Shown: positions 18,683 through 28,290 of the stretch, one piece after another
How the letters are laid out: each line of letters starts with the position of its first letter
Numbering within the stretch: position 1 is the stretch's first letter
Assembly (NCBI GenBank): GCA_039090855.1
Contig: CM076991.1
Coordinates: forward strand, 73,907,349-73,971,348
Source: Macrothele yani
Taxonomy: Eukaryota; Arthropoda; Arachnida; Araneae; Macrothelidae
Length of the DNA: 64,000 bases
Direction of reading: 5' to 3'
Position numbers and translations under genes: made by a program
Notes under the pieces: model-generated
Database searches by the model: none
Seen by the model: only the letters and a program-made list of their open reading frames with translations
Told to the model about the DNA's origin: nothing

Positions 18683-21637
18683 TCAACCATTATCAATCCA
18701 CTGCTGGACGAAGGTCTCCCCAAGTTTCCTCCACAACGGTCTGTCTTGTGCCAGTCTCCTCCATGTCACCCCTGCATACTTTCGAATTTCATCCACCCAT
18801 CTCCCATGTGGTCTTCTTCTGGGTCTTTTCCTGTCCCTTGGAATCCAATCTAAAATTTCGGCTGTCCATCGATGATCTGTCCTTCTGGCAGTATGTCCAG
18901 CCCATTGCCATTTCAGGGATTTAACTCTGATCATGATGTCTTCCACTCTCGTCATTTTTCGGATCCACGAGTTCCTCTTCTTATCTCTCCTGGTTACACG
19001 AAGCATGCACCTCTCCATGCATCTTTGAGTTGTCTGCAGCCTTTGTATGTCTCTTTTAGTTAAGGTCCACGTCTCTGCACCATACGTAAGCACTGGAAGG
19101 ATGCATTGATCAAACACTTTTCTTTTAAGACATAATGGCATATTGCTCGTGAAAATTATGCTGTTTCTTCCAAAAGCTCTCCAGGCAAGTTTTGTACGCC
19201 GATTAATTTCTTCATCAATGTGACCCTCACTTGATATCTGCTGTCCAAGATAAACATACGTATCTGTTATTTCCAGTTTTTCTCCATCAATCGATAAATC
19301 TTCATTTCTTGTAAAAGCATTGAACATCACTTTTGTCTTCTGAAAGTTCATTTTTAATCCCACTTCTTTACTCTTGTCCGCAAGTTCCTGGATCATACTC
19401 TGCAGCTCTGATGGGGTAGTTGCAAAAATGACTACGTCATCAGCAAAACGAAGGTGGGTTAGATAATCTCCATTAATCTTTATCCCTTTGTTTTCCCAGT
19501 TCAGTGATTGAAAGACATTTTCCAATGTGGCATTAAAGAGCTTCGGAGATATGGTGTCACCTTGTCTCACTCCCTTTCCAATTTTTATGTGTGTTGTATT
19601 TTCAAACAGACGAATCTTTGCACTTGCATTTTCATAGATGTTATTAATAATATTAATGTATGCATCTTCAATACCGCAGGATTTCAGAGCCGTGGTAACT
19701 GCTGATGGTTTCACCGAATCAAAGGCTTTTTCATAATCGATAAAAGCCATGCACAATGGAAGTTCATATTCCCTCGCTCTTTCAATTAGTTCTCTCAGTA
19801 CGTGGATATGATCTATTGTGCTGTAGCCACTCCTGAATCCAGCTTGTTTTCTCGGTTGAGCCATGTCCAGTGTTACCTTCAAGCGGTGTGAAAGAACTTT
19901 AGTGAAGATTTTATAAACCACTGATAGGAGGCTGATAGGTCTGTAGTTCCTGAGATCCTCAATGTCACCTTTTCTTATGTAGCAGGATCATTGTAGCATT
20001 GTTCCAATCCTCAGGAATCTTCCCTTCATTAAGGCATCGAGTGAAAATTTGGGCGAGTACTGTTTCAATTTCTCCACTTGCTTCTTGTATGATGTCTATA
20101 GTAATTCCATCTTCTCCTGGAGCTTTCCCCCGCTTCATGTTCTTGATTGCATGAGCAACTTCTGCTGGGAGGACTGGAAGAACTCTGGTACCTTTCATGA
20201 TGTCTGGAGTACATGTATCATCCCTTTCATATAATTTGGAGTAGAAATCTTTCACTCTTGTCAAAATTTCGCCTCTGTTTCTTGTTATAGAACCATCTTC
20301 TTTTCTCAGAGCCATAATCTGTTTTCTTCCCTTACTGAGATGTCCCTTTACTATCTTATGGCTTTGGTTGTTTTTAATTGTTTTCCTCACTAGCTCACAG
20401 TTGAATTTCCTTACGTCTTCAGTGATACTTTTTCGTGCTGTCTTGCATAGCTCTATATATTCCACTTTGGAAGTCACATCTTCTTTAGTTGTCCTCATCT
20501 CTCTTCTTTTTGCATCAACATTTTGGTTTTTCCTGATAATTTGTTCACATGCAACTTGTTCTTAGACCCAGCTAATTTTGTTGCTGTTTCCATAAGAGCT
20601 TTGGTTACTTTTCTGTTAACTTCCGAAATATCCACTTCTTCCGATATTAGGCCTTCTAAAGCAGAGAATCTGTTCTTCAGTTCCAATTTGAAAGTATTAT
20701 GGTGTTTTTTAAGGTTGGTTATGTCAATACATTTTGTTTGTCTTATGAGCTTGCCACGTTCCAGTTTAGTGTTGAGGTGCATCTTACATCTCACCAATCT
20801 ATGGTCACTACCTGTGTTGAACTTGTTCAGCACACTGCAGTCTTCGATGACGAATTTTTTGTTACACATAATAAAATCAATTTCACTTGTCGTCCCAATT
20901 GGATGTCTCCATGTCCATTTCCTGTGTGGCTTTTTCTTGAAAAAGGAGTTCAAGATGAAAAATCCTTCTGACTCTGCAAACTCAACGAGAGTATTTCCAC
21001 GCTGGTTTCTGTTGCCGTGACCGAATTTACCTACTGAAGTTTCATTCTGTTGCCGTTGCCCTATTTTTGCATTGAAATCTCCCATAATTATCTTCAAGTG
21101 CTGCTTACCTTTATTATTTAGATGACGAATTTCCTCATAAAATTCTTCAATTTCTTCTTCAGGATGACTTGTGGTGGGTGCATAAGTTTGAATAATCTGA
21201 GCCTGGTATCTTCTCGATAGTTGGATAACGAGTCGTGCAGCTCTGTCAGAGGAACTTTCAACTTCTACCACTTTATCCTTCAGTTTCTTGTTTATTATAA
21301 ATCCAACACCACTAGTTCTGCCAGTATCTGTCCCACGATAATAGAAGAGATGTCCACTTTTCAGTTCAAAGAGATCTTCTCCTTTTCTCCTTACCTCACT
21401 TAGCCCGACGATGTCCCACTTGATCCTTTGTAGTTCCTCTTCCAATTCAAGAAGCCTTGAATCAGAAAATAGGGAGCGTCCGTTATAGGTAGCCAAGGTC
21501 AGCATCAAATGGCAGCCCAGTCCGGTCCTCCGGGGATTCTTAGCACCCTCTGCCTTCATGTCGCACTGGCCGCTGCCTTGGCCAGGTACATTCCAGCTGT
21601 CGGAGACTGAAGGCCAAGATTTAAGTTGTAGAGTCAT
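18683..21637 (-). pseudogene. APE endonuclease / reverse transcriptase, array unit 4, two frameshifts
   Basis: Same length as units 1-3, but the ORF is broken in three. A T6 run became T5 near 20,507-20,512, shifting the frame after MLMQK. An extra C in CCTTTTCTTATG near 19,969-19,976 shifts it back before the reverse transcriptase core. The middle 178 codons (about 19,965-20,498) are thus out of frame with both ends, although the total length and the 3,194-bp period are kept. Residue states SDRA, TATKLAG and LLHKK match unit 5. No single full-length protein can be made without frame-shifting. Confidence 0.92.
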
Positions 21638-21744
21638 TTTGGAGGTGTTTGGCCATAACTCACCACGCTGGCCAAGCGGGTTGGTGAGTGTGGGATAGCA
21701 TTTCCTCTGATCCCGATGGCATAGTTATACCGCTATTGGCGGTC

Positions 21745-21846
21745 GTCAGAGCCCCTTTAGTGGGAACAGGATGTACCACGAGAAGGCGGGGTTGACATTT
21801 GTCAAGGAGAGGCTGTGATGTTACGCATCACCTGACCTTACATCCC
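21745..21846 (-). ncRNA. HDV-like self-cleaving ribozyme, RTE unit 4
   Basis: Same 102-nt sequence as in units 1-3; the stems and candidate catalytic C are preserved although the ORF of this unit is broken. Confidence 0.7.
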
Positions 21847-21979
21847 TATATATATATCATCATCATCATCATTGTCAACCATTATCAATCCACTGCTGGA
21901 CGAAGGTCTCCCCAAGTTTCCTCCACAACGGTCTGTCTTGTGCCAGTCTCCTCCATGTCACCCCTGCATACTTTCGAAT

Positions 21980-24835
21980 TTAATCCACCCATCTCCCATG
22001 TGGTCTTCTTCTGGGTCTTTTCCTGTCCCTTGGAATCCAATCTAAAATTTCGGCTGTCCATCGATGATCTGTCCTTCTGGCAGTATGTCCAGCCCATTGC
22101 CATTTCAGGAATTTAACTCTGATCATGATGTCTTCCACTTTTGTCATTTTTCGGATCCACGAGTTCCTCTTCTTATCTCTCCTGGTTACACCAAGTATGC
22201 ACCTCTCCATGCATCTTTGAGTTGTCTGCAGCCTTTGTATGTCTCTTTTAGTTAAGGTCCACGTCTCTGCACCATACGTAAGCACTGGAAGGATGCATTG
22301 ATCAAACACTTTTCTTTTAAGACATAATGGCATATTGCTCTTGAAAATTATGCTGTTTCTTCCAAAAGCTCTCCAGGCAAGTTTTGTACGCCGATTAATT
22401 TCTTCATCAATGTGACCCTCACTTGATATCTGCTGTCCAAGATAAACGTACGTGTCTGTTATCTCCAGCTTTTCTCCATCAATCGATAAATCTTCGTTTC
22501 TTGTAAAAGCATTGAACATCACTTTTGTCTTCTGAAAGTTCATTTTTAATCCCACTTCTTTACTCTTGTCAGCAAGTTCCTGGATCATACTCTGTAGCTC
22601 TGATGGGGTAGTTGCAAAAATGACTACGTCATCAGCAAAACGAAGGTGGGTTAGATAATCTCCATTAATCTTTATCCCCTTGTTTTCCCAGCTCAGCGAC
22701 TGAAAAACACCCTCCAATGTGGCATTAAAGAGCTTCGGAGATATGGTGTCACCTTGTCTCACTCCCTTTCCAATTTTTACGTGTGTTGTATTTTCAAACA
22801 GCCTAATCTTTGCACTTGCATTTGCATAGATGTTATTAATAATATTAATGTATGCATCTTCAATACCGCAGGTTTTCAGAGCCATTGTAACTGCTGATGG
22901 TTTCACCGAATCAAAGGCTTTTTCATAATCGATAAAAGCCATGCACAATGGAAGTTCATATTCCCTCGCTCTTTCAATTAGTTCTCTCAGCACGTGGATA
23001 TGATCTATTGTGCTGTAGCCACTCCTGAATCCAGCTTGTTCTCTCGGTTGAGCCATGTCCAGTGTTACCTTCAAGCGGTGTGAAAGAACTTTAGTGAAGA
23101 TTTTATAAACTACTGATAGGAGGCTGATAGGTCTGTAGTTTCCGAGATCCTCAATGTCACCTTTCTTATGTAGCAGGATCATTGTAGCGGTGTTCCAATC
23201 CTCAGGAATCTTTCCTTCATTAAGGCATCGAGTGAAAATTTGGGCGAGTACTGTTTCGATTTCTCCACTTGCTTCTTGTATGATGTCTACAGTAATTCCA
23301 TCTTCTCCTGGAGCTTTTCCCCGCTTCATGTTCTTGATTGCATGTGCAACTTCTGCTGGAAGGACTGGAGGAACTCTGGTACTGGTATCTTTCATGATGT
23401 CTGGAGTGCATGTATCATCCCTTTCATATAATTTGGAGTAGAAATCTTTCACTCTTGTCAAAATTTCGCCTCTATTTCTTGTTACAGAACCATCTTCTTT
23501 TCTCAGTGCCATAATCTGTTTTCTTCCCTTACTGAGATGTCCCTTTGCTATCTTTAGGCTTTGGTTGTTTTCAATTGCTTTCCTCACTAGTTCACAGTTG
23601 AATTTTCTTACGTCTTCAGTGATACTTTTTCTTACTGTCTTGCATAGCTCTATATATTCCACTTTGGAAGTCACATCTTCTTTAGTTGTCCTCATCTCTC
23701 TTCTTTTTTGCATCAACATTTTGGTTTTTCCTGATAATTTATTTACATGCAACTTGTTCTTAGACCCAGCTAATTTTGTTGCTGTTTCCATAAGAGCTTT
23801 GGTTACTTTTCTGTTAACTTCAGAGATGTCCACTTCTTCTGATGTTAGGCCTTTTAAAGCAGAGAACCTGTTCTTCAGTTCCAACTTGAAGGTATTATGG
23901 TGTTTTTTAAGGTTGGTTATGTCAATAGATTTTGTTTGTCTTATGAGCTTGCCACGTTCAAGTTTAGTGTTGAGGTGCATCTTACATCTCACCAATCTAT
24001 GGTCACTACCTGTGTTGAACTTGTTTAGCACACTGCAGTCTTCTATGACGAATTTTTTGTTACACATAATAAAATCAATTTCACTTGTCGACCCATTTGG
24101 ATGTCTCCAAGTCCATTTCCTGTGTGGCTTTTTCTTGAAGAAGGAGTTCAAGATGAAAAACCCTTCTGCCTCTGCAAACTCAACGAGAGTATTTCCACTC
24201 TGGTTTCTGTTGCCGTGACCGAATTTACCTACTGAAGTTTCATTCTGTTGCCGTTGCCCTATTTTTGCATTGAAATCTCCCATAATTATTTTCAAATGCT
24301 GCTTACCTTTATTATTTAGATGACGAATTTCCTCATAAAATTCTTCACTTTCTTCTTCAGGATGACTTGTGGTGGGTGCATAAGTTTGAATAATCTGAGC
24401 CTGGTATCTTTTCGAGAGTTGGATAACAAGTCGTGCAGCTCTGTCAGAGGAACTTTCAACTTCTACAACTTTATCCTTCAGTTTCTTGTTTATTATAAAT
24501 CCAACACCACTAGTTCTGCCAGTATCTGTGCCACGATAGTAGAAGAGATGTCCACTTTTCAGTTCGATGAGATCTTCTCCTTTTTTCCTTACCTCACTTA
24601 GCCCCACGATGTCCCACTTGATCCTTTGTAGTTCCTCTTCCAATTCAAGAAGCCTTGAATCAGAAGATAGGGAGCGTCCATTGTACGTAGCCAAGGTCAG
24701 CATCAGATGGCAGCCTAGTCCGGTCCTCCGATGATTCTTAGCACCCTCTGCCTTCATGTCGCACTGGCCGCTGCCTTGGCCAGGTACATTCCAGCTGCCG
24801 GAGACTGAGGGCCAAGATTTAAGTTGTCTAATCAT
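21980..24835 (-). CDS. APE endonuclease / reverse transcriptase, array unit 5, C-terminally truncated
   Basis: 951 residues ending GRWVD. A single G-to-T change on the coding strand turns the next Glu codon into TAA and removes the last 35 residues; the lost tail is still readable to about 21,880. All catalytic motifs of the endonuclease and reverse transcriptase are intact. It starts MIRQ rather than MTLQ, has two extra residues (DTSTRVP region), and LEGVFQSLSW in place of LENVFQSLNW, the last shared with the solo copy at 50.5 kb. It is the most divergent unit and the 5' outermost one. Activity is uncertain. Confidence 0.88.
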   Translation of the reverse strand: MIRQLKSWPSVSGSWNVPGQGSGQCDMKAEGAKNHRRTGLGCHLMLTLATYNGRSLSSDSRLLELEEELQRIKWDIVGLSEVRKKGEDLIELKSGHLFYYRGTDTGRTSGVGFIINKKLKDKVVEVESSSDRAARLVIQLSKRYQAQIIQTYAPTTSHPEEESEEFYEEIRHLNNKGKQHLKIIMGDFNAKIGQRQQNETSVGKFGHGNRNQSGNTLVEFAEAEGFFILNSFFKKKPHRKWTWRHPNGSTSEIDFIMCNKKFVIEDCSVLNKFNTGSDHRLVRCKMHLNTKLERGKLIRQTKSIDITNLKKHHNTFKLELKNRFSALKGLTSEEVDISEVNRKVTKALMETATKLAGSKNKLHVNKLSGKTKMLMQKRREMRTTKEDVTSKVEYIELCKTVRKSITEDVRKFNCELVRKAIENNQSLKIAKGHLSKGRKQIMALRKEDGSVTRNRGEILTRVKDFYSKLYERDDTCTPDIMKDTSTRVPPVLPAEVAHAIKNMKRGKAPGEDGITVDIIQEASGEIETVLAQIFTRCLNEGKIPEDWNTATMILLHKKGDIEDLGNYRPISLLSVVYKIFTKVLSHRLKVTLDMAQPREQAGFRSGYSTIDHIHVLRELIERAREYELPLCMAFIDYEKAFDSVKPSAVTMALKTCGIEDAYINIINNIYANASAKIRLFENTTHVKIGKGVRQGDTISPKLFNATLEGVFQSLSWENKGIKINGDYLTHLRFADDVVIFATTPSELQSMIQELADKSKEVGLKMNFQKTKVMFNAFTRNEDLSIDGEKLEITDTYVYLGQQISSEGHIDEEINRRTKLAWRAFGRNSIIFKSNMPLCLKRKVFDQCILPVLTYGAETWTLTKRDIQRLQTTQRCMERCILGVTRRDKKRNSWIRKMTKVEDIMIRVKFLKWQWAGHTARRTDHRWTAEILDWIPRDRKRPRRRPHGRWVD

Positions 24836-24942
24836 TTTGGAGGGATTTGGCCATAACTCACCACGCTGGCCAAGCGGGTTGGTGAGTGTGTGATAGAATT
24901 TCCTCTAATCCCGATGGTATAGTTATACCGCTATTGGCGGTC

Positions 24943-25043
24943 GTCAGAGCCCCTTTAGTGGGAACAGGATGTACCACGAGAAGGCGGGGTTGACATTTGT
25001 CAAGGAGAGGCTGTGATGTTACTCATCACCTGACCTTACATCC
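24943..25043 (-). ncRNA. HDV-like self-cleaving ribozyme, RTE unit 5
   Basis: Matches the other four except for one missing G at the 5' terminus and one substitution in the loop of the J1/2 hairpin (CGTAA to AGTAA). Both lie outside the P2, P3 and CUAA segments, and P1 keeps GGAUGUA against UACAUCC. Changes confined to a loop and the extreme end are what a maintained fold would show. Confidence 0.68.
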
Positions 25044-25067
25044 TATATATATATATATATATATATA

Positions 25068-25835
25068 ATTGTCAATTACTTATTTGTCAATTACTCCATG
25101 TGCTACATGCCTACATCGCAAATCAGTTGCTAAAATAAGTATTTAAAAAAGAAAAAAAACTTTTTAACTAATTTATTTCGTTTTATTTTGGAGTGGCCCG
25201 GCAGCGTTTGAATATTGACAAAAAAAAAAAAAAAAGAAGGATGATTAACATTAAATGATGAACATTTCACTTCTAATAGAAACCTAACAAATTTTACTGA
25301 GATTTAAATTTTCAGTCATCCTGCCCGAAGGTTTCCTAAACAGCGTTTGAATGTACGACACAGCCGACACTGCACCTTTTTATATTCGCTACGCAAAATT
25401 TTGTCCGATTTTGCATTTCAATGTGCTTTCACTGATTTCAAAGTGGCGTTGATTTTTAAGGGGTGTACACACATCCTAGCCAAATAACTTGGAATCTTTG
25501 ACTGTCAAGTCTTTCGGATAGGTTACAACCAACGCTGTAAGTAGCGAAATAGCAGTTTGATACAAGTGCAGCTCCGAAATAAAATTTTATAGATTATCAA
25601 AATCTGTCTAAATTCCCTACAAATTTTCCGGGTCTATATATAGACTTCCTGAAAATATATATCGTATTGCAGTTCAGCAGTACGATATATATATCAAATG
25701 AATGTAGGTAAAAATACCCCCGGGAAAAAATATCCCTGAAAACTGAAAAGCGGAAAAAATGCCCCTGGAAAAAATACCCCCAGAACAAACGGTTCACTGT
25801 AAACTGCCACACAGGAACACTGATGTGTGGCAGTG
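25068..25835. other. hAT-3 3' region, no gene seen
   Basis: AT-rich DNA. It holds an A-run near 25,220, a hairpin built from ATATATATCGTATTGCAG and its complement (about 25,655-25,700) and a short inverted repeat around GGAACACTG/CAGTGTTCC (about 25,814-25,839). No coding motif was recognised. Confidence 0.5.
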
Positions 25836-26843
25836 TTCCGGTGTGGCAATTTACCTGCAACCCTGCCACACATCTTTCAGCAGCTTGACCACAAAAGTTC
25901 AAAGGGGGGATATAAAGATTGCCGTTTCTGGGCCTATATTGAGAACTGAATTGGGAACTCCAAACGAATCTCGCGAAAACATCCCATGTAAGCCAAGCGA
26001 GAAGCGAGAATTGTACTTTAATTTGAAGAAATAAATTGCCGAGGATCCGAGATACACTTGGTTGAGGCTGCCCCGGTGGCGCAGTGGTCTAAGGCGTTGG
26101 CCTCTGATCATTCGTCCGTGAGGGGTCCGGGTTCGAATCCCGGTTAGGCATGGATGTTGTGTTTGTCTTACGGCACTGGCTCTCTCCCTTCCCTGGAACC
26201 AGTGACCCTAAATTAGGGACGGGCGACTGCTTATAGCCCATTGAGTTGCTCACGGTGGTCGTTAAATCTCCAATCAAAAAAAAAAAAAGAAAACACTTGG
26301 TTGAGGGGGGGGGCTCTACCCCGAACTTCCGTAATATTATAATCTGGGCCTCTGGAGTCTGTCAGTGTATCTAGGAAGTTCCCCTTGAAGTGTCCGCGAG
26401 GTTCATGAGGGGGGGGGGCTTTCCCCCAAAATGTTAAAATGGACGTAGAACTGTAAACATTAGTACCATGCTTTATACAATGATTCTGTACACGACCACG
26501 AATTTTCAGGAGGGTGGGGTAACCCCCCGTTTCTAAGAGCTATTCAGGGGTAACATCGAGGATATACTGACCGACTCTGAGGTCCAGAATATAAAATTAC
26601 GGAAGTTGGGGATAGAGCCCTCCCCCCAAACCAAGTGTACCTCGGATCCTCGGCAATTTATTTCTTTAAATTAAAGTACAATTCTCGCTTGGCTTACATG
26701 GAACGTTTTCCCGATATTCGTTTGGAGTTCCCAATTCAGTACTCAATATAGGCTCAGAAACGGCAATCTTTATAGCCCCCCCTTGAACTTTTGTGGCAAG
26801 TTGCTGAAGGATGTGTGACAGGGTTGCAGGTAAATTGCCATCC
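25836..26843. mobile_element. fold-back element with arms of about 290 bp
   Basis: The left arm (about 25,838-26,367, excluding a SINE) and right arm (about 26,566-26,843) are inverted copies starting GGCAATTTACCTGCAACCCTG-like ends and running through GAGGATCCGAG and GGGCTCTA...CTTCCGTAAT. The 200-base spacer has G-runs. No ORF and no convincing target duplication were seen. It is a MITE or fold-back type element of unknown superfamily inside hAT-3. Confidence 0.78.
26068..26292 (+). mobile_element. SINE-A, full length, in the fold-back left arm
   Basis: Plus-strand SINE-A with intact A box (TGGCGCAGTGG) and B box (GGTTCGAATCC), typical body and A tail. The 14-bp duplication ACACTTGGTTGAGG (26,054-26,067 and 26,293-26,306) is perfect. 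One of the best-preserved copies in the window. Confidence 0.95.
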
Positions 26844-27592
26844 TCCCGGAAAGAAAATCATAGGTTTTAACACTCGTTATTGTCTCAAACCTTTTAATTC
26901 ATGTTTCAATATTATTGTGTTTTTTACCTGAAGCTTAAAATAAATATTTCTTTGGGGTGATTTTTTTTCTTCATGATAATTTTGATGTGTTTGTTAGTGC
27001 GATGGAGGCTGGAGGGACTTTACGGCGGCCATGTTTCACATAACTTTAAAATGTGAAATTTTTTAGGGCCCCCAATAAAATTTTGCCCCGGGCCCCGCAA
27101 AAGTTCTACCCGGCCCTGCAAGGAGTACACATAATACTGACGAGCTGGGTGTGTGTCATAGAAAGATGTACGTTTTCGTCGTCCTTCCTCATTGAAAAGT
27201 GACGTGACATCCGATGGCAGCGCCATCTACCGCTTTCATGATTGCGGGCAGCAAGTTTTTCTGCGAGCACGACACACTAATTCTTCTAGGCACTGCAGTT
27301 ATGCTATTTGAAAACATTCAGGCGTCATTAGTGTCATTCCGTCCAGCGAAAGAAAGATCTGGGCGTGTAGCATCAATTTCAAATCATTCGAATGGTTATT
27401 TCGAATGAATATCTCGATTTGCCAAGCGCATACGGCGGCTCTGAGCATATTACGCATCTACCGGTAAATTCTAAAATTAGAAATCGTTCGAATGATTATT
27501 TCGAATGAATATCTCGATTTGTCAGATCTCTCGATTGCAACCTTTCGATTCTTAAATTCAATCGATTATGCCCAACACTACCTCCAAGTATT

Positions 27593-27930
27593 CTTACATC
27601 TGCAGGTATCTACTTGGCGCTGTTGACTAAAAATGCACATTCCAGCTCAGAAGTCTAAGAACCATGTACATTGGAAGTACAAAGAAACGTTTACATACTA
27701 GAATCATGGAACACAAACGAACAATTACTAACAATTGTGGCTCAACAGCACTATCTAGAGCCTGCACGGACGAACATTTCTATCCGTTATGGGACGACAT
27801 ATCCATTATAACTGGATACACTAATGTTTGGTCTCTTCGATATGGCGAAACAATCGTAATACATAGATTTACAAACGCTTGCTGTATTGAAGAACCCTTT
27901 ATTATTCTACCGCATCCTTGGAGAACCTAA
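27593..27930 (+). pseudogene. Penelope-like element, GIY-YIG endonuclease domain
   Basis: Directly after the hAT-N1 target duplication the sequence reads ILTSAGIY in frame with the Penelope linker at 1,580-1,621. A one-base shift and a stop follow before YIGSTKKRLHTRIMEHK, the second half of the GIY-YIG motif with its catalytic Arg. SLRYGETIVI supplies the conserved Glu. In Penelope-like elements this domain cuts the target DNA. It is inactive: the GIY and YIG halves are in different frames. Confidence 0.82.
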
Positions 27931-28290
27931 TTGACGAAGAGACTACTTTTCGTGAACTGACGAATAAATCTTAACAAAAACTATAACATGATGCTACGTT
28001 AAATATCTCGTGTTCATCAAAAACCGCAACTGCTCTATATAGCTAACTTCCAAAACAATTTAATATTTAAATCAAACACGCGCCTCAGTGTTCCTAATCA
28101 TAACCATCACGTAAATATATAACTTGCCGTTGTAAACTCAAGGAGGATTTTGAATAGTGTGTATTTGAAAGGATCTGTATCTTATTTTGTACATCTGATG
28201 ATGAAACGATTTAGTTTCGAAAGCGCTAGTGTGTTTTAGCGAAAAATTAAAATATTTCTAACGTGCCTAGACGGTATGAACTTTATTGTA
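27931..28290 (+). other. probable 3' untranslated region of the Penelope-like element
   Basis: Follows the GIY-YIG stop. It includes ACATCTGATGATGAAACG and a short GAAAC/GTTTC hairpin near 28,203-28,218. The precise 3' end and target duplication of the element could not be placed. Confidence 0.4.

Larger units (their letters stand above)
9055..25067 (-). repeat. head-to-tail array of five full-length RTE-like retrotransposons
   Basis: Five units in the same (minus) orientation occupy about 9,073-12,264, 12,276-15,458, 15,470-18,652, 18,664-21,846 and 21,856-25,043. Matching points recur every 3,194 bases for units 1-4; unit 5 is 3 bases longer. Units are separated by (TA)5-6 followed by (ATC)5, and the outer flanks are also TA runs (about 9,054-9,073 and 25,044-25,067), so the array sits in a TA microsatellite inside hAT-3. 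Each unit has its own 5' leader with a ribozyme-like fold and a stop codon placed directly before the (ATG)n tail. The single APE-RT ORF, near-absent 3' UTR and microsatellite tail suggest the RTE group. Confidence 0.93.
4476..27118 (+). mobile_element. hAT-3: ZMYM1-like hAT transposon, interrupted by Tc1, RTE array and fold-back element
   Basis: The ends CAGGGCCGGCTGGAC and CTACCCGGCCCTG are short inverted repeats flanked by CAAGGAGT at 4,468-4,475 and 27,119-27,126, a perfect 8-bp hAT duplication. Its own sequence is about 4,476-6,926, 8,703-9,054, 25,068-25,835 and 26,844-27,118. It is inserted in the P-like element. The coding part starts very close to the left end, so a 5' deletion is likely. 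Confidence 0.88.
2409..27298 (+). mobile_element. P-element-like transposon carrying a THAP domain, split by hAT-3
   Basis: Terminal inverted repeats TGCCTAGAAGAATTAGTGTG (left) and its complement (right, 27,271-27,294) continue inward with further inverted similarity around GGCGCTGGCATCGG / CCGATGGCAGCGCC. TTATGCTA flanks both sides (2,401-2,408 and 27,299-27,306), an 8-bp target duplication, and the uninterrupted hAT-N1 copy at about 54.37 kb keeps the single empty site. The right end has three extra bases (CTG) relative to the left. The element's own DNA is 2,409-4,475 and 27,127-27,298. A THAP domain plus 8-bp duplication fits the P superfamily; a THAP-carrying hAT is the alternative. Confidence 0.7.
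1622..27592 (+). mobile_element. hAT-N1 non-autonomous hAT transposon, copy 1, split by 25 kb of nested insertions
   Basis: The left end TAGTGATGGGCATATTCGA and the right end TCGATTATGCCCAACACTA are inverted repeats and match the ends of the uninterrupted copy at 53,981-54,646. Both ends are flanked by CCTCCAAG (1,614-1,621 and 27,593-27,600), the 8-bp duplication expected of hAT. Its own sequence is 1,622-1,956, 2,391-2,408 and 27,299-27,592. The rest is later insertions: a TTAA MITE and the P-like element. It has no coding capacity of its own. It sits in the linker between the reverse transcriptase and GIY-YIG parts of the Penelope element. Confidence 0.9.

Noticed and set aside
26068..26150. 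Possible tRNA gene (intact A and B boxes)
   Set aside because: It is the head of a SINE-A with body, tail and 14-bp target duplication; the same head recurs many times.
28190..28240. Hammerhead ribozyme in the Penelope 3' region (CTGATGA ... GAAA)
   Set aside because: The core motifs occur, but stem II has a bulged U and no stem III with a proper UH cleavage site can be formed, so I do not call it.
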